Below, one piece after another: positions 8,093 through 17,970 of a stretch of 64,000 nucleotides of DNA. The stretch is from assembly GCF_019204025.1 (NCBI RefSeq), contig NZ_JAGSPB010000001.1, positions 1,240,001 through 1,304,000 on the forward strand, written 5' to 3'. The DNA is from Erythrobacter ani. GTDB taxonomy: Bacteria > Pseudomonadota > Alphaproteobacteria > Sphingomonadales > Sphingomonadaceae. The translations under genes and the position numbers were made by a program. How positions within the stretch are numbered: the stretch's first letter is position 1; the number at the start of each line of letters is the position of its first letter. The notes below the pieces were generated by a model, which was not told the origin of the DNA, did not search any database, and saw only the letters and a list, made by a program, of their open reading frames with translations.

Positions 8093-10786
8093 ATGGATAT
8101 TGCAACCACCCCCCAGAACCCCGAAGGCAATCCCGAACTGGCCGATGCAGCGCCCATGCCCCATGATCCGCCGGTAATCCGGCGCGAGGATTACGAGCCC
8201 TATCCGTGGATCGTGCCCGAGACAGAGCTTGATTTCGCACTCGGCATCGGCAGCACCCGCGTCGCCGCGCGTTTGAAGATCAAGCGCAATCCGGGAACGG
8301 AGTCGACCTCGCCGGAATTGCGCCTCAATGGCGACGGACTGACAACAGAGATGGTCATGGTCGATGGCGCGCGGTTTGGCGACTGGTCGATGGACGAAGG
8401 CGATCTCGTCGTGAACCTGCCGGGAGAGAGCCATACGGTGGAAATCGTGACGCAGATCGATCCGAGCGCCAACACCGCTCTGATGGGCCTGTTCGCTTCC
8501 AACGGGATGCTGTGCACACAGTGCGAGGCGGAGGGCTTTCGCCGCATCACGTTCTTCCCCGACCGGCCTGATGTCCTTTCGACTTACCGCGTCAAGATGA
8601 GCGGATCGAAAGACCGTTTCCCGATCCTGCTATGCAACGGCAACAAGGTGGGCGAAGGCGAGGGTGACGGCGGCACGCACTGGGCCGAATGGCACGATCC
8701 CTGGCCCAAGCCTTCCTATCTTTTCGCGCTCGTCGCAGGCGATCTCGTTGCCAATTCCGCTCCCTTCACGACCCGGTCGGGCCGCGTGGTCGAATGCAAT
8801 GTCTGGGTGCGCGAGGAAGACCTCGCCCGCACCGATCACGCGCTGCAATCGCTCCACCGATCGATGAAATGGGACGAGGATGTGTTCGGCCGCGAATACG
8901 ATCTCGATCTCTACAACATCGTCGCCGTCTCCGATTTCAACATGGGCGCGATGGAGAACAAGGGCCTCAACGTCTTCAACACGAAATATGTGCTGGCCGA
9001 CCCCGACACCGCGACCGATGCCGATTTCGACGCGGTCGAAGGCGTGATCGCGCACGAATATTTTCACAATTGGTCGGGTAACCGCATCACCTGCCGGGAC
9101 TGGTTCCAGCTGTCGTTGAAAGAAGGTTTCACCGTGCTGCGCGACCAGCTTTTCAGCCAGGATGTGCAGGGCGAGGCGGTGAAGCGGATCGAGGATGTGC
9201 GCATTCTGCGCGCGGCGCAGTTCCCCGAGGATGCCGGCCCGCTCGCCCACCCGATCCGCCCGGACAGTTACCGCGAGATCAGCAATTTCTACACGGCGAC
9301 CGTTTACAATAAAGGTGCCGAAGTGATCCGTATGATGCGGACGCTCGCTAATTTCGGGGGCCAGGTCGACAATTTCCGCAAAGGCACCGATCTCTACTTC
9401 GACCGCCATGACGGCGAAGCGGCCACCTGCGAGGATTTCATCACCGCGATCGAAGATGGAACCGGTCTTGAACTGGCGCAATTCCGACGCTGGTACAGGC
9501 AAGCGGGCACGCCCCGGATCGCAGTGAGACAGACGCTCGGCGATGACGGGCTCGATGTGACGTTCAGGCAAACGGTTCCCGACACGCCGGGTCAGCGCAA
9601 CAAGGGGGCGATGCACATCCCGCTGCGGGTCGCGGTGCACTGCCGCGAAACCGGAGCGCTCGGCGCAGAGCAGCTTATCGAACTGCGGCAGGACGAACAG
9701 ACGATCACCCTTCCGCTTTCCGGCCCTTTTCCGGTGCTGTCGATCAATCGCGGGTTCACCGCGCCCGTCATCATCGAGCGTGAGCTTGATAGCGCAGACC
9801 TCGTCTTTCTCGCGGCAAAGGACGACGATCCGTTCGCGCGGTACGAAGCCTTGCAGGACCTCGCGGTCCGCCATCTGGTTGCGGCGGCGAGCCAGCAGCT
9901 CGATCAGGCGGGACGTGCCGAGGGCAAACGGCTCGTATGCGATGCGTTTCGCTCGATCCTGACCGATCCGGAGCTTGATCACTCGATGCGCGGCGAGCTG
10001 ATGATGCTGCCGAGCGAGACCTATCTGTTCGAAGCAATGGCAGGCAGCGACCCCGCCGGGATACGCAAGGCCGAACCGCTCGAGATTCACAAGGAGCGCG
10101 AGCAGCTCAAGACCGTGATCGGTGTAACACTGAAGCGCGAGCTGGAAGGGCTCTACGCACAGGTCGCCGATGTGCCCTACGATGATCCCGCAGGCCGCGG
10201 CGCCCGCAAGGTCAAGACGCAGATCGCCGCACTGTTCGCAGCCAGCGATCCGGAGCGCGCGGCAATCATGGCCTCGCGCCAGTTTGACCAAGCCGACAAC
10301 ATGACCGACAGGCAAGGCGCTCTGATGGTGCTGTGCGGGCTCAAACATCCGGCACGCGATGAGCGTTTGCAGGCGTTTTACGACCGCTATCAGGGCAACG
10401 CACTGGTGATCGACAAGTGGTTCACGCTGCAAGCGCTCTCGCTGCACCCCGACGTCCTCAGCCATGTGAAAGCGCTGGCCGAACATCCCGACTTCACGAT
10501 GAAGAACCCGAACCGTGTCCGTTCACTCTACATGGCGTTCGCCGGCAATGCGCATGCTTTCCATGCCCAGGACGGCTCGGGTTACCGCATGATCGCGGAC
10601 GTGATCCTTGCGCTTGACCCGATCAACCCGCAGACCGCAGCGCGGTTTGTATCGCCGCTGGGACGCTGGCGGCGGATAGAATCGGTCAAGGCGGGGCTGA
10701 TGAAGGCGGAGCTGGAGCGAATCGCAGGGACTGAGGGCCTATCGCGCGACACGTTCGAACAGGTTTCGCGCAGCCTCGATGGCTGA
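8093..10786 (+). CDS. pepN: Aminopeptidase N (M1 family, alanyl aminopeptidase)
   Basis: An 897-residue zinc exopeptidase, close to the usual 870-890 of bacterial PepN. The exopeptidase motif GAMEN is near residue 285 and the zinc site HEYFHNW at 321-327 with the third ligand Glu344 (HExxH-x18-E). N-terminal beta domain (1-190), catalytic domain (190-440), then the DUF3458 Ig-like and ARM-repeat C-terminal domains (ADNMTDRQGALMVL, HPDVLSHVKALAEHPDFTM). Removes N-terminal residues from peptides in the cytoplasm. Overlaps pgeF by eight bases, so the two are coupled. Confidence 0.97.
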   Translation: MDIATTPQNPEGNPELADAAPMPHDPPVIRREDYEPYPWIVPETELDFALGIGSTRVAARLKIKRNPGTESTSPELRLNGDGLTTEMVMVDGARFGDWSMDEGDLVVNLPGESHTVEIVTQIDPSANTALMGLFASNGMLCTQCEAEGFRRITFFPDRPDVLSTYRVKMSGSKDRFPILLCNGNKVGEGEGDGGTHWAEWHDPWPKPSYLFALVAGDLVANSAPFTTRSGRVVECNVWVREEDLARTDHALQSLHRSMKWDEDVFGREYDLDLYNIVAVSDFNMGAMENKGLNVFNTKYVLADPDTATDADFDAVEGVIAHEYFHNWSGNRITCRDWFQLSLKEGFTVLRDQLFSQDVQGEAVKRIEDVRILRAAQFPEDAGPLAHPIRPDSYREISNFYTATVYNKGAEVIRMMRTLANFGGQVDNFRKGTDLYFDRHDGEAATCEDFITAIEDGTGLELAQFRRWYRQAGTPRIAVRQTLGDDGLDVTFRQTVPDTPGQRNKGAMHIPLRVAVHCRETGALGAEQLIELRQDEQTITLPLSGPFPVLSINRGFTAPVIIERELDSADLVFLAAKDDDPFARYEALQDLAVRHLVAAASQQLDQAGRAEGKRLVCDAFRSILTDPELDHSMRGELMMLPSETYLFEAMAGSDPAGIRKAEPLEIHKEREQLKTVIGVTLKRELEGLYAQVADVPYDDPAGRGARKVKTQIAALFAASDPERAAIMASRQFDQADNMTDRQGALMVLCGLKHPARDERLQAFYDRYQGNALVIDKWFTLQALSLHPDVLSHVKALAEHPDFTMKNPNRVRSLYMAFAGNAHAFHAQDGSGYRMIADVILALDPINPQTAARFVSPLGRWRRIESVKAGLMKAELERIAGTEGLSRDTFEQVSRSLDG

Positions 10787-11540
10787 CCTGAAACCGTTCG
10801 ACATTGCCACCTCCGATGTGCACGGCGGTATGCCGCATGGCTTTTTCGGAAGTGGCGGCGGCCTCCACCAGTTCGGTTTCGGCGGTCCGGGTGAGGAGAG
10901 GGACATCCGCAAGCTGCGCGCAGCGGCAGCCGATCATCTGGTTGAAAGCGCAGCGTTTGTTGCACCGCATCAGGTGCATTCACCCGATGTCGTCACCGTG
11001 CCTGTCCCTTGGCCCGATGCCGCAGAAGGCAGGCCGGTCGCAGATGCTCTCGTCACCTCACGGCCCAACATCGTGCTCGGCATCGTGACCGCCGACTGTG
11101 CGCCGGTTCTCTTCGCCGATGCGCGCGCAGGCGTGATCGGCGCAGCCCATGCCGGATGGCGCGGCGCGCATGGCGGCGTGCTCGCCAACACTGTTGCCGC
11201 GATGGAGGCACTTGGCGCGGAGCGCGAGAATATTTCCGCGGCAATCGGGCCAACTATCGCGCAGCGCAATTATGAAGTCGACGCAGCCTTCCGCAAGAAT
11301 TTTGGGCCCGAGGACGAGCTTCATTTCAAGGCGGCACCGATGCGGGAGGGCCAGGCACGCTGGCATTTCGACCTCCCCGGATACATCAACTCTCGGCTGC
11401 GCGAGGCGGGACTTATCAAAATAGAGGATGCCGCTCGGGATACTTTCTCGAATTTCGAGCGTTATTATTCCTACCGAAGAGCTACTCAGCGCGGTGAACC
11501 AAACTATGGACGCCAGATCAGTATGATCGGCATGCGCTGA
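10779..11540 (+). CDS. pgeF: Peptidoglycan editing factor PgeF (YfiH, laccase-domain)
   Basis: A 253-residue member of the YfiH/DUF152 family. The zinc-binding triad is visible as His67 (HQVHSPD), Cys107 (VTADCAPV) and His124 (GAAHAGWRG), with the C-terminal NFERYYSYRR. Family members hydrolyse mis-incorporated L-Ser from peptidoglycan precursors in E. coli, and eukaryotic relatives act on purine nucleosides. Start ATG lies within the last codons of pepN (eight-base overlap), implying translational coupling. Confidence 0.93.
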   Translation: MADLKPFDIATSDVHGGMPHGFFGSGGGLHQFGFGGPGEERDIRKLRAAAADHLVESAAFVAPHQVHSPDVVTVPVPWPDAAEGRPVADALVTSRPNIVLGIVTADCAPVLFADARAGVIGAAHAGWRGAHGGVLANTVAAMEALGAERENISAAIGPTIAQRNYEVDAAFRKNFGPEDELHFKAAPMREGQARWHFDLPGYINSRLREAGLIKIEDAARDTFSNFERYYSYRRATQRGEPNYGRQISMIGMR

Positions 11541-11773
11541 TACCGGGGAGCCAGGTATTGCACCGAAGCGAACAGGGTGTGCTCAAAACACGGTTGGTTT
11601 TCGCGAGCTTTGCGTCTATTCGCGCGGCGAGCCGGAACTTTATGGCAGCGTAAAGCGCTACCAACACGGTTTGAAGGGGTGATTGATTGCGATCGCGCCT
11701 AAGAGCAAACAGGTTTAACATCATCCCGCGTCGGCGTAGTGTCAGCGCAGGTATATGAGCAAGGTAAGACACG

Positions 11774-12352
11774 ATGGCTTCTACTGGTGCTTCTGTTGGA
11801 GCTGAGCCCCCCGAAGTGAAAGACGGTGATGAAGGTGTTCGTCGCCGCGATTGGATTCACGTCGCCGCATTGGGCACTGCCGGTGTCGGCGGCATCGCTG
11901 TATTGCTTCCGGCGGTCAGCCAGATGGCTCCATCAAAGGACGTTCTCGCGGAGAGCACGACCGATGTCGATGTGAGCGCGATTCAGCCTGGTCAGAGCAT
12001 CAAGGCGGTGTTCCGCAAGCAGCCTTTGTTCGTGAAGCGCCTGACCCCTGAAGAAGTCGCCGAGGCGAAAGCGGATGACGCGGCCAATATGCGCGATCCG
12101 CAGACGCTGGCCGAACGCACTACCGAAGGCAATGAAGATATTCTCGTCACGATGGGCGTTTGCACCCACCTCGGCTGTGTTCCGCTGGGCGCTGCCGAAG
12201 GTGAGAATAAGGGCGAATTCGGCGGATATTTCTGCCCGTGCCACGGCTCGCACTACGACGTTGCGGGGCGGATCCGCAAAGGCCCCGCGCCGACCAATCT
12301 CGAAGTGCCGGAATATTCGTTCACTTCCGAAAGCACCATCCGCGTAGGGTGA
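11774..12352 (+). CDS. petA: Ubiquinol-cytochrome c reductase, Rieske iron-sulfur subunit
   Basis: A 192-residue Rieske protein. Twin-arginine-like RRRDW (23-27) precedes a single N-terminal membrane anchor (about 29-50), as expected for a Tat-inserted Rieske subunit. The 2Fe-2S site is CTHLGC (130-135) and CPCHGSH (154-160); ligands should be Cys130, His132, Cys154, His157, with Cys135-Cys156 as the disulfide. First gene of petABC, preceded by 233 bases of non-coding DNA that should contain the operon promoter. Transfers electrons from ubiquinol to cytochrome c1. Confidence 0.97.
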   Translation: MASTGASVGAEPPEVKDGDEGVRRRDWIHVAALGTAGVGGIAVLLPAVSQMAPSKDVLAESTTDVDVSAIQPGQSIKAVFRKQPLFVKRLTPEEVAEAKADDAANMRDPQTLAERTTEGNEDILVTMGVCTHLGCVPLGAAEGENKGEFGGYFCPCHGSHYDVAGRIRKGPAPTNLEVPEYSFTSESTIRVG

Positions 12353-12407
12353 TGCTTCGTACCTGTATTTGATTCTGTGATCACACGCTGAGAACCGAGA
12401 GACCATT

Positions 12408-13784
12408 ATGAGTTTTGCCTGGGCCAAGCAGTACGAACCGAAATCCGCTTTCACCAAGTGGGTCGATGAAAAGCTGCCTTTGCCGCGCCTTGTCTACAAT
12501 GCCGTGGGTGCGGGTTATCCGGTTCCGCGCAATCTCAACTATATGTGGAATTTCGGCGTCCTCGCCGGCTTCTGCCTCGTGTTGCAGATCGTCACTGGCG
12601 TGATTCTGGCGATGCATTACGCCGCCAATACCGAAGTCGCTTTCGGTACGGTCGAACACATCATGCGCAACGTAAATTACGGCTGGATGATGCGCTACGC
12701 TCACGCCAATGGCGCGAGCTTCTTCTTCATCGTCATTTACCTGCACATTTTCCGCGGCCTGTATTATTCATCCTACAAGGCACCGCGCGAGATGATCTGG
12801 CTGCTCGGCGTGGTCATCTTCCTGCTGATGATGGCCACCGCATTCATGGGTTACGTCCTTCCATGGGGCCAGATGAGCTTCTGGGGTGCGAAGGTGATTA
12901 CCGGTCTGTTCGGTGCCATTCCATTCATCGGTGAGCCGCTGCAAATCTGGCTGCTCGGTGGTTTCGCCCCGGACAACGCTGCGCTCAACCGCTTCTTCTC
13001 GCTCCACTTCCTGTTGCCGTTTGTCATTGCCGGTGTGGTCATACTCCACATCTGGGCACTGCACATTCCGGGATCTTCGAACCCGACCGGGGTCGAAGTG
13101 AAGAAGGAAAGCGATACTATCCCGTTCCACCCGTATTACACGTCGAAAGATGGTTTCGGTCTGGGCGTCTTCCTGATCCTGTTCACCTTCATGGTGTTCT
13201 TCCTGCCGAACATGCTCGGTCACCCAGACAACTATATCGAAGCCAACCCGCTCTCGACCCCGGCCCTGATCGTGCCAGAGTGGTACTTCCTGCCGTTCTA
13301 CGCGATCCTGCGCGCCTTCACCGCCGACCTGACGATCCCGTTCACCGGCATCGTCCTGATCGAGGCGAAGCTGCTGGGCGTGATCGCGATGTTCGGTTCG
13401 ATCCTGGTCTGGTTCTTCCTGCCATGGCTCGACAAGAGCCCGGTTCGTTCGGGCCATTACCGTCCGATGTTCAAGAAGTTTTTCTGGTTCGGCCTCATCC
13501 CTTGCATGGCGCTGCTCACCTATGTCGGCGGTGCGCCTGCCGAAGAGCCCTATGTGCTGCTCAGCCAGATCGCGACAGCGTATTACTTCCTGCACTTCCT
13601 GGTGATCCTGCCGATCGTCAGCCAGATTGAGGTGCCGAAACCGCTGCCGTATTCCATCACCGAAGCGGTACTCGGTTCCGACGATAAGCCTGGCGGTACT
13701 GATGGTGGCGGGGAAAACCCGCAGGCTGCAGTCAAGCCGCTGCCGGGCAGTGATCCCGACGGTTCGCTTCAGCCAGCCGAATAA
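12408..13784 (+). CDS. petB: Cytochrome b subunit of the bc1 complex
   Basis: A 458-residue multi-pass membrane protein with the Qo-site PEWY motif at 290-293 ([16 protein letters not shown]), [14 protein letters not shown], and the paired heme-ligand histidines in the second and fourth helices ([22 protein letters not shown] region; [18 protein letters not shown]). Core ends about residue 420; the last 35-40 residues are a Gly/Pro/Asp-rich extension ([15 protein letters not shown]). Middle gene of petABC, 55 bases after petA and 52 before petC. Confidence 0.97.
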   Translation: MSFAWAKQYEPKSAFTKWVDEKLPLPRLVYNAVGAGYPVPRNLNYMWNFGVLAGFCLVLQIVTGVILAMHYAANTEVAFGTVEHIMRNVNYGWMMRYAHANGASFFFIVIYLHIFRGLYYSSYKAPREMIWLLGVVIFLLMMATAFMGYVLPWGQMSFWGAKVITGLFGAIPFIGEPLQIWLLGGFAPDNAALNRFFSLHFLLPFVIAGVVILHIWALHIPGSSNPTGVEVKKESDTIPFHPYYTSKDGFGLGVFLILFTFMVFFLPNMLGHPDNYIEANPLSTPALIVPEWYFLPFYAILRAFTADLTIPFTGIVLIEAKLLGVIAMFGSILVWFFLPWLDKSPVRSGHYRPMFKKFFWFGLIPCMALLTYVGGAPAEEPYVLLSQIATAYYFLHFLVILPIVSQIEVPKPLPYSITEAVLGSDDKPGGTDGGGENPQAAVKPLPGSDPDGSLQPAE

Positions 13785-13836
13785 TCGCTAGATTATCGCT
13801 CCTTTTACTGATCCGATAACGAGAAAGAGTTCGGTC

Positions 13837-14700
13837 ATGACAATCCGTCTTGCAGGCATCCTCATCGGTCTCGGCATAACCGCCGTGCTGGTGCTGTGGT
13901 CGCTGATCCCCGGCGCGTACAACTATGCTTTCGGCCCCCCGGCAGAAAAACCCGCCTACTACGTCTTCAAGGAGAAGCCAGTAGCCCCTGAGGGCGGGTT
14001 TTCGTTCGACGGACCTCTGGGCAAGTGGGATTACGCTCAGTTGCAGCGCGGCTATGCGGTCTACAAGCAGGTCTGCTCGGCCTGTCACGGCCTGAAATAT
14101 GTCGCTTTCCGCAACCTGCAGGAACTGGGCTACACCGACGCACAGGTTCGCGCGGAGGCTGCGACCTGGAATGTACCCGGCATCGATCCGAACACGGGCG
14201 AGGCGACCACCCGCCCCGGTGAGCCGACCGATTACTTCCCCGACCCGTATCCGAACAACGTCGCTGCTGCCGCAGCCAACAACAATGCAATCCCGCCTGA
14301 TCTTTCGCTGATGACGAAAGCGCGCAAGGATGGCACGAATTACGTTTATTCGCTGCTCAACGGCTATGTCGATCCGGATCCCGAAAAGCTTGCCAAGGCG
14401 CAGGAGCAGGGCTTCGAAACTCCGATGGGTCTGTACTTCAATCCCTGGTTCTCGAACGTGAACCTTGCGATGCCGCCGCAGCTTTACCCTGACCTCATCA
14501 CCTATGATGACGGGACCGAAGCGACAGTTCCGCAGATGTCGGCAGACATTGCCGCGTTCCTGACCTGGACTGCCGAGCCATCCCTGATCCAGCGCAAGCA
14601 GACCGGCTGGTTCGTGATCGCGTTCCTGATCTTCGCGACCGGCCTCGCTTTCTTGTCCTACAAGCAAATCTGGGCAGGCAAGAAGTCAAAGACAAAGTAA
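13837..14700 (+). CDS. petC: Cytochrome c1 subunit of the bc1 complex
   Basis: A 287-residue cytochrome c1. N-terminal hydrophobic signal/anchor (LAGILIGLGITAVLVLWSL), heme c attachment CSACH with Cys80, Cys83 and His84, the distal methionine in NLAMPPQL, and a C-terminal membrane helix (FVIAFLIFATGLAFLSY) with a lysine-rich cytoplasmic end. Completes petABC and is followed after 26 bases by a strong hairpin terminator, so the operon probably ends here. Confidence 0.97.
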   Translation: MTIRLAGILIGLGITAVLVLWSLIPGAYNYAFGPPAEKPAYYVFKEKPVAPEGGFSFDGPLGKWDYAQLQRGYAVYKQVCSACHGLKYVAFRNLQELGYTDAQVRAEAATWNVPGIDPNTGEATTRPGEPTDYFPDPYPNNVAAAAANNNAIPPDLSLMTKARKDGTNYVYSLLNGYVDPDPEKLAKAQEQGFETPMGLYFNPWFSNVNLAMPPQLYPDLITYDDGTEATVPQMSADIAAFLTWTAEPSLIQRKQTGWFVIAFLIFATGLAFLSYKQIWAGKKSKTK

Positions 14701-14726
14701 TCACCCCATCGACATAACCTCTCATC

Positions 14727-14763
14727 AAGCGCCCCATCATCCTTCGCGGATGGTGGGGCGCTT
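14727..14763 (+). terminator. Hairpin terminator after petC
   Basis: A 16-bp stem with one G-T pair (14727-14742 with 14748-14763) around the five-base loop TTCGC. The downstream strand ends CGCTTTGCATTT, so the T tract is short but present. It sits in the 81-base gap between petC and apt and would separate the bc1 operon from apt. Confidence 0.8.
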
Positions 14764-14781
14764 TGCATTTGCGGAGCTGCA

Positions 14782-15333
14782 GTGACCCATCCAAAACTCT
14801 CGCCCGGCGAACTCAAGGCGCTGATCCGCACCGTGCCAGACTTTCCGGAGCCCGGCGTCCAGTTTCGCGACATCACCACGTTGATCGGACATTCCGAAGG
14901 GTTGTCGGCAAGCGTGCATCATCTCGCAGAACTGGCGAAGGCGAGGGGCGCGCAAAAGATCGCAGGTATGGAGGCGCGAGGTTTCATCTTTGGCGCCGCC
15001 GTCGCAGTCCAGCTCGGCATCGGCTTCGTCTTGGTCCGAAAGCCGGGAAAGCTGCCGGTGACAACAATCGGCGTCGATTACGCGCTCGAGTACGGGACCG
15101 ACAGGCTCGAGGTAGATCCCCGATCCATCACGCAGGGCGAATCCATCGTTATCGTCGACGACCTGATCGCGACGGGCGGCACTGCGCTTGCCACAGCGCA
15201 GCTGCTGCGCGAGGCTGGCGGCACGGTGAATGAGGCCCTGTTCGTCATCGATCTGCCCGATCTGGGAGGCGCTGCAAAGCTGCAGGAGGCTGGGGTTCAG
15301 GTTCAAACCCTGATGCAATTCGACGGCGAATAA
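14782..15333 (+). CDS. apt: Adenine phosphoribosyltransferase
   Basis: A 183-residue type I phosphoribosyltransferase that salvages adenine to AMP with PRPP. The PRPP-binding motif is IVIVDDLIATGGTALA (about 116-131); the N-terminal IRTVPDFPEPGVQFRDITTL and EARGFIFG are characteristic of Apt. Start is GTG with GGAG five bases upstream (GGAGCTGCAGTG). Stands between the petC terminator and the antiporter gene. Confidence 0.95.
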   Translation: MTHPKLSPGELKALIRTVPDFPEPGVQFRDITTLIGHSEGLSASVHHLAELAKARGAQKIAGMEARGFIFGAAVAVQLGIGFVLVRKPGKLPVTTIGVDYALEYGTDRLEVDPRSITQGESIVIVDDLIATGGTALATAQLLREAGGTVNEALFVIDLPDLGGAAKLQEAGVQVQTLMQFDGE

Positions 15334-15420
15334 GGCCGACGGCTTTCCGCGGCGCCAACCACCGATGGAACGAGTGTGCATGCGGTTCATTGTTGGCATG
15401 AGGGAAGTTCAGGAAACCAA

Positions 15421-17340
15421 ATGGAATCGCAAGCGCTCGTAATTGCCACGATTGGCGTTCTCGGTGTCGGGGCGCAGTGGGTCGCATGGCGCACGGGTTG
15501 GCCTGCGATCGTTCTGATGCTGGCTGCGGGGTTTCTCGCCGGGCCGGTTGCGGGCGAATTGGGATTTCGTCTGCTCGATCCAGAGGCCGCATTCGGAGAC
15601 CTGCTCGATCCAGCCATCGGCATCGGCGTTGCGCTGATCCTGTTCGAAGGCGGGCTCAGCCTCGATCTGCGCGAGCTCCGGCATTCGGGCAGCGCCGTGT
15701 GGCGGCTTGCGACGGTCGGGGTCGTTGTCGGTTGGGCGCTCGGCGCGGTCGCTGCCAGCCAGATTGCTGGCCTTGCCTGGCCGGTCGCCATCCTTTTTGG
15801 GGGCATCCTCATCGTGACCGGCCCGACTGTGGTTATCCCGCTTCTGCGGCAGGCAAATGTGCAGACCAGGCCAAACTCGATCCTCAAATGGGAAGGCATA
15901 GTCAACGATCCTACCGGCGCGCTGTGCGCCGTGATCGCCTACGAATATTTCCGCCGCGTCGCCGAAAGCCCCAATGCATCCGTGATCGAAGTGGTCCCGC
16001 CGCTTATCATCGCGGCGATCCTGGCAGGGCTGATCGGCTATGCCGCGGCGCGCATGATCGCTTACCTGTTCCCGCGCGGAGCGATCCCAGAATACCTTAA
16101 GGTGCCCGTCCTGTTCATCTCGGTCATCTTCGTATTCGTGCTGACAAACAAGATCGAACATGAAGCCGGCCTGGTCGCAGTCACGGTGATGGGAATTACC
16201 CTGGCCAATACCGGCTTTTCCAGCATTCGTTCGATCCACCCGTTCAAGGAGAACATCGCGGTTCTGCTGGTTTCCGGCATCTTCATCCTGCTGTCGGCCA
16301 GCCTCAGCTGGAGCGACCTCGTCTATCTCGATCCGACGACAGAGGTCGGTCTGCGTTTCATCCTCTTCCTTCTCGCACTGTTGTTCGTTGTCCGGCCGCT
16401 GACTGTCATCATCAGCATGCTTGGATCCTCGGTGCCGTGGAATGAAAGGTTGTTCATCGCGTGGATTGCACCGCGCGGGATTGTGCTCGTGGCTATCAGC
16501 GGGCTGTTCGCGCTGAGGCTCGCCGATCTCGGCTACAGCGACGGGCAAGTCCTGACAGCGCTGAGTTTTGCTGTAGTCGTGGCCACCGTGGTGGCGCATG
16601 GCTTTACTGTGAATATCGTCGCCAAATGGCTGGGTGTGAAGGGAACCTCGCGCCCGGGCCTGCTGATAGTCGGATCGACTCCTTGGACGATCGCGCTGGC
16701 GAAAGAGATGCAGGCGCTGAAAACGCCCATCATGATCGTCGATCCCAGCTGGCAGAGCCTCGGCCCGGCCCGGCGCGAAGGTCTGCCTTTCTACCACGGC
16801 GAAATCCTGAACGAAGTGACCGAGCACAATCTCGACCTGACCCCGTATCAGGTGCTCGTCGCGGCGACCGATAACGAGGCATACAACACGCTCGTCTGCA
16901 ACGAATTTGCGCATGAGATTGGCCGCGATAGTGTTTATCAACTCGGCGAAAGTGCGGATGGCGAGGACGACAAACATGCGCTCCCTCAAACGTTGCGCGG
17001 ACGCGCGCTGTTTGAAAGCGGGTTTGGCGTAACCGATGTGAACGAACGCCAGCAGCAGGGCTGGGTGTTCCGAAAAACCAAATTGTCCGATGAATTCGAC
17101 TTCGAAGACGCCCAGGAGAAGCTGCCCGATAGCGCGAACATGCTGCTTCTTTTGAGGAATAGCGGGAGGCTGCGTTTCTTCACCCATGCCGCGCGCCCCG
17201 AACCGCGTGCCGGCGACACCATTCTCAGTTTCTCTCCCCCGCAACTCAAATCGGCCGAAGAACAGGTCGCGCGCAGGGCAGCAAAGGAAAGCGGCCGCGG
17301 TAGAGGCGATCAATCGAAGCCCAAACCGCAGCCGAGCTAA
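15421..17340 (+). CDS. CPA1-type cation:proton antiporter with C-terminal nucleotide-binding-like domain
   Basis: About 639 residues from ATG 15421 (CAGGAAACC upstream). Twelve or so membrane helices occupy residues 1-400: GPTVVIPLL and IVNDPTGALCAVIAYE carry the ion-site Asn-Asp, and GIVLVAISGLFALRL lies near the end. The soluble C-terminus (about 415-600) begins RPGLLIVGSTPWTIALAKEM and continues FYHGEI and VLVAATDNEAYNT, resembling a TrkA-N/RCK nucleotide-binding fold. This suggests a Na+/H+ or K+/H+ antiporter gated by a ligand. An in-frame GTG at 15376 would add 15 residues and is less likely. Confidence 0.88.
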   Translation: MESQALVIATIGVLGVGAQWVAWRTGWPAIVLMLAAGFLAGPVAGELGFRLLDPEAAFGDLLDPAIGIGVALILFEGGLSLDLRELRHSGSAVWRLATVGVVVGWALGAVAASQIAGLAWPVAILFGGILIVTGPTVVIPLLRQANVQTRPNSILKWEGIVNDPTGALCAVIAYEYFRRVAESPNASVIEVVPPLIIAAILAGLIGYAAARMIAYLFPRGAIPEYLKVPVLFISVIFVFVLTNKIEHEAGLVAVTVMGITLANTGFSSIRSIHPFKENIAVLLVSGIFILLSASLSWSDLVYLDPTTEVGLRFILFLLALLFVVRPLTVIISMLGSSVPWNERLFIAWIAPRGIVLVAISGLFALRLADLGYSDGQVLTALSFAVVVATVVAHGFTVNIVAKWLGVKGTSRPGLLIVGSTPWTIALAKEMQALKTPIMIVDPSWQSLGPARREGLPFYHGEILNEVTEHNLDLTPYQVLVAATDNEAYNTLVCNEFAHEIGRDSVYQLGESADGEDDKHALPQTLRGRALFESGFGVTDVNERQQQGWVFRKTKLSDEFDFEDAQEKLPDSANMLLLLRNSGRLRFFTHAARPEPRAGDTILSFSPPQLKSAEEQVARRAAKESGRGRGDQSKPKPQPS

Positions 17341-17379
17341 ACCGAATTGAACAGAGAAGACTTCGATAAAGAGGCCCCC

Positions 17380-17970
17380 ATGCGTAACTTGCCCACCGCC
17401 CTGATCCTCGCTGCCGGTATCCTGCTGGCTGGCTGCAATGACCAGGCATCCGATGTGCGCGAAACGGGCCAGTCCGGGGGACCGAATGCGGATGAGACCG
17501 CCGCACCGAGCCCGGAAGCGCCCGTTTCGATCATCCGGGCCGATATCGAACAACCTGACAACGCCGTGATTGAGCCGATCGAAACAAGCATCGGATTTCC
17601 CGAAGGGGGCAGCGGACTGGACGAGGCGGCGCTGCTGGCACTTGAAGAGCTCGCCGGGTCGGCCCAGGTCGCGCAAGATAGCGTGGTCGTTCTGCGAGCG
17701 CATAGCGATGCAAGCGGAAGCGACGCCGCCAATGCGCGCGCATCCGAAGCGCGCGGAGAGGCGGTTCGGGAATGGCTGGTCGAAAATGGGGTGAATGCCG
17801 ATCGCATCACACTCATCGCGTTTGGCGCACAGAACCCTATCGAGCCGAATGCCTTGCCCGATGGCGAACCAAACGAGGCCGGACGCGCGGCAAACCGGCG
17901 GGTCGACATAGAGGTTTCGTTGAAACAGGCGGAACCGAAAGCTGATGAGGCTTCCACCGCCGACGACTAA
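17380..17970 (+). CDS. OmpA-family outer-membrane lipoprotein
   Basis: About 196 residues. N-terminal lipoprotein signal with lipobox LLAGC (Cys about residue 19), an acidic/Pro linker, then an OmpA-like peptidoglycan-binding domain: SVVVLRAHSDASGSD, NARASEARGEAVREWLVENGV, ITLIAFGAQNPIEPN and the terminal NRRVDIEVS. It likely tethers the outer membrane to peptidoglycan. ATG 17380 is preferred because it places the lipobox at the usual distance; a TTG at 17347 is also in frame. Stop interlocks with cysQ (CTAA, 17967-17970). Confidence 0.87.
   Translation: MRNLPTALILAAGILLAGCNDQASDVRETGQSGGPNADETAAPSPEAPVSIIRADIEQPDNAVIEPIETSIGFPEGGSGLDEAALLALEELAGSAQVAQDSVVVLRAHSDASGSDAANARASEARGEAVREWLVENGVNADRITLIAFGAQNPIEPNALPDGEPNEAGRAANRRVDIEVSLKQAEPKADEASTADD

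Noticed and set aside
8630-10486. 618-codon open frame antisense to pepN
   Set aside because: No known domain, no ribosome binding site, and it lies wholly inside a gene with GAMEN/HExxH motifs. High-GC coding DNA often leaves a long antisense frame open.
11518-11772. 84-codon minus-strand frame upstream of petA
   Set aside because: Sits in the probable petABC promoter region, lacks a start signal and domain, and its C-terminal part is antisense to pgeF.
15409-17703. 764-codon open frame antisense to the antiporter gene
   Set aside because: Residue composition is Arg/Asp/Gln/His-rich with no domain; a mirror of the membrane protein's codons.
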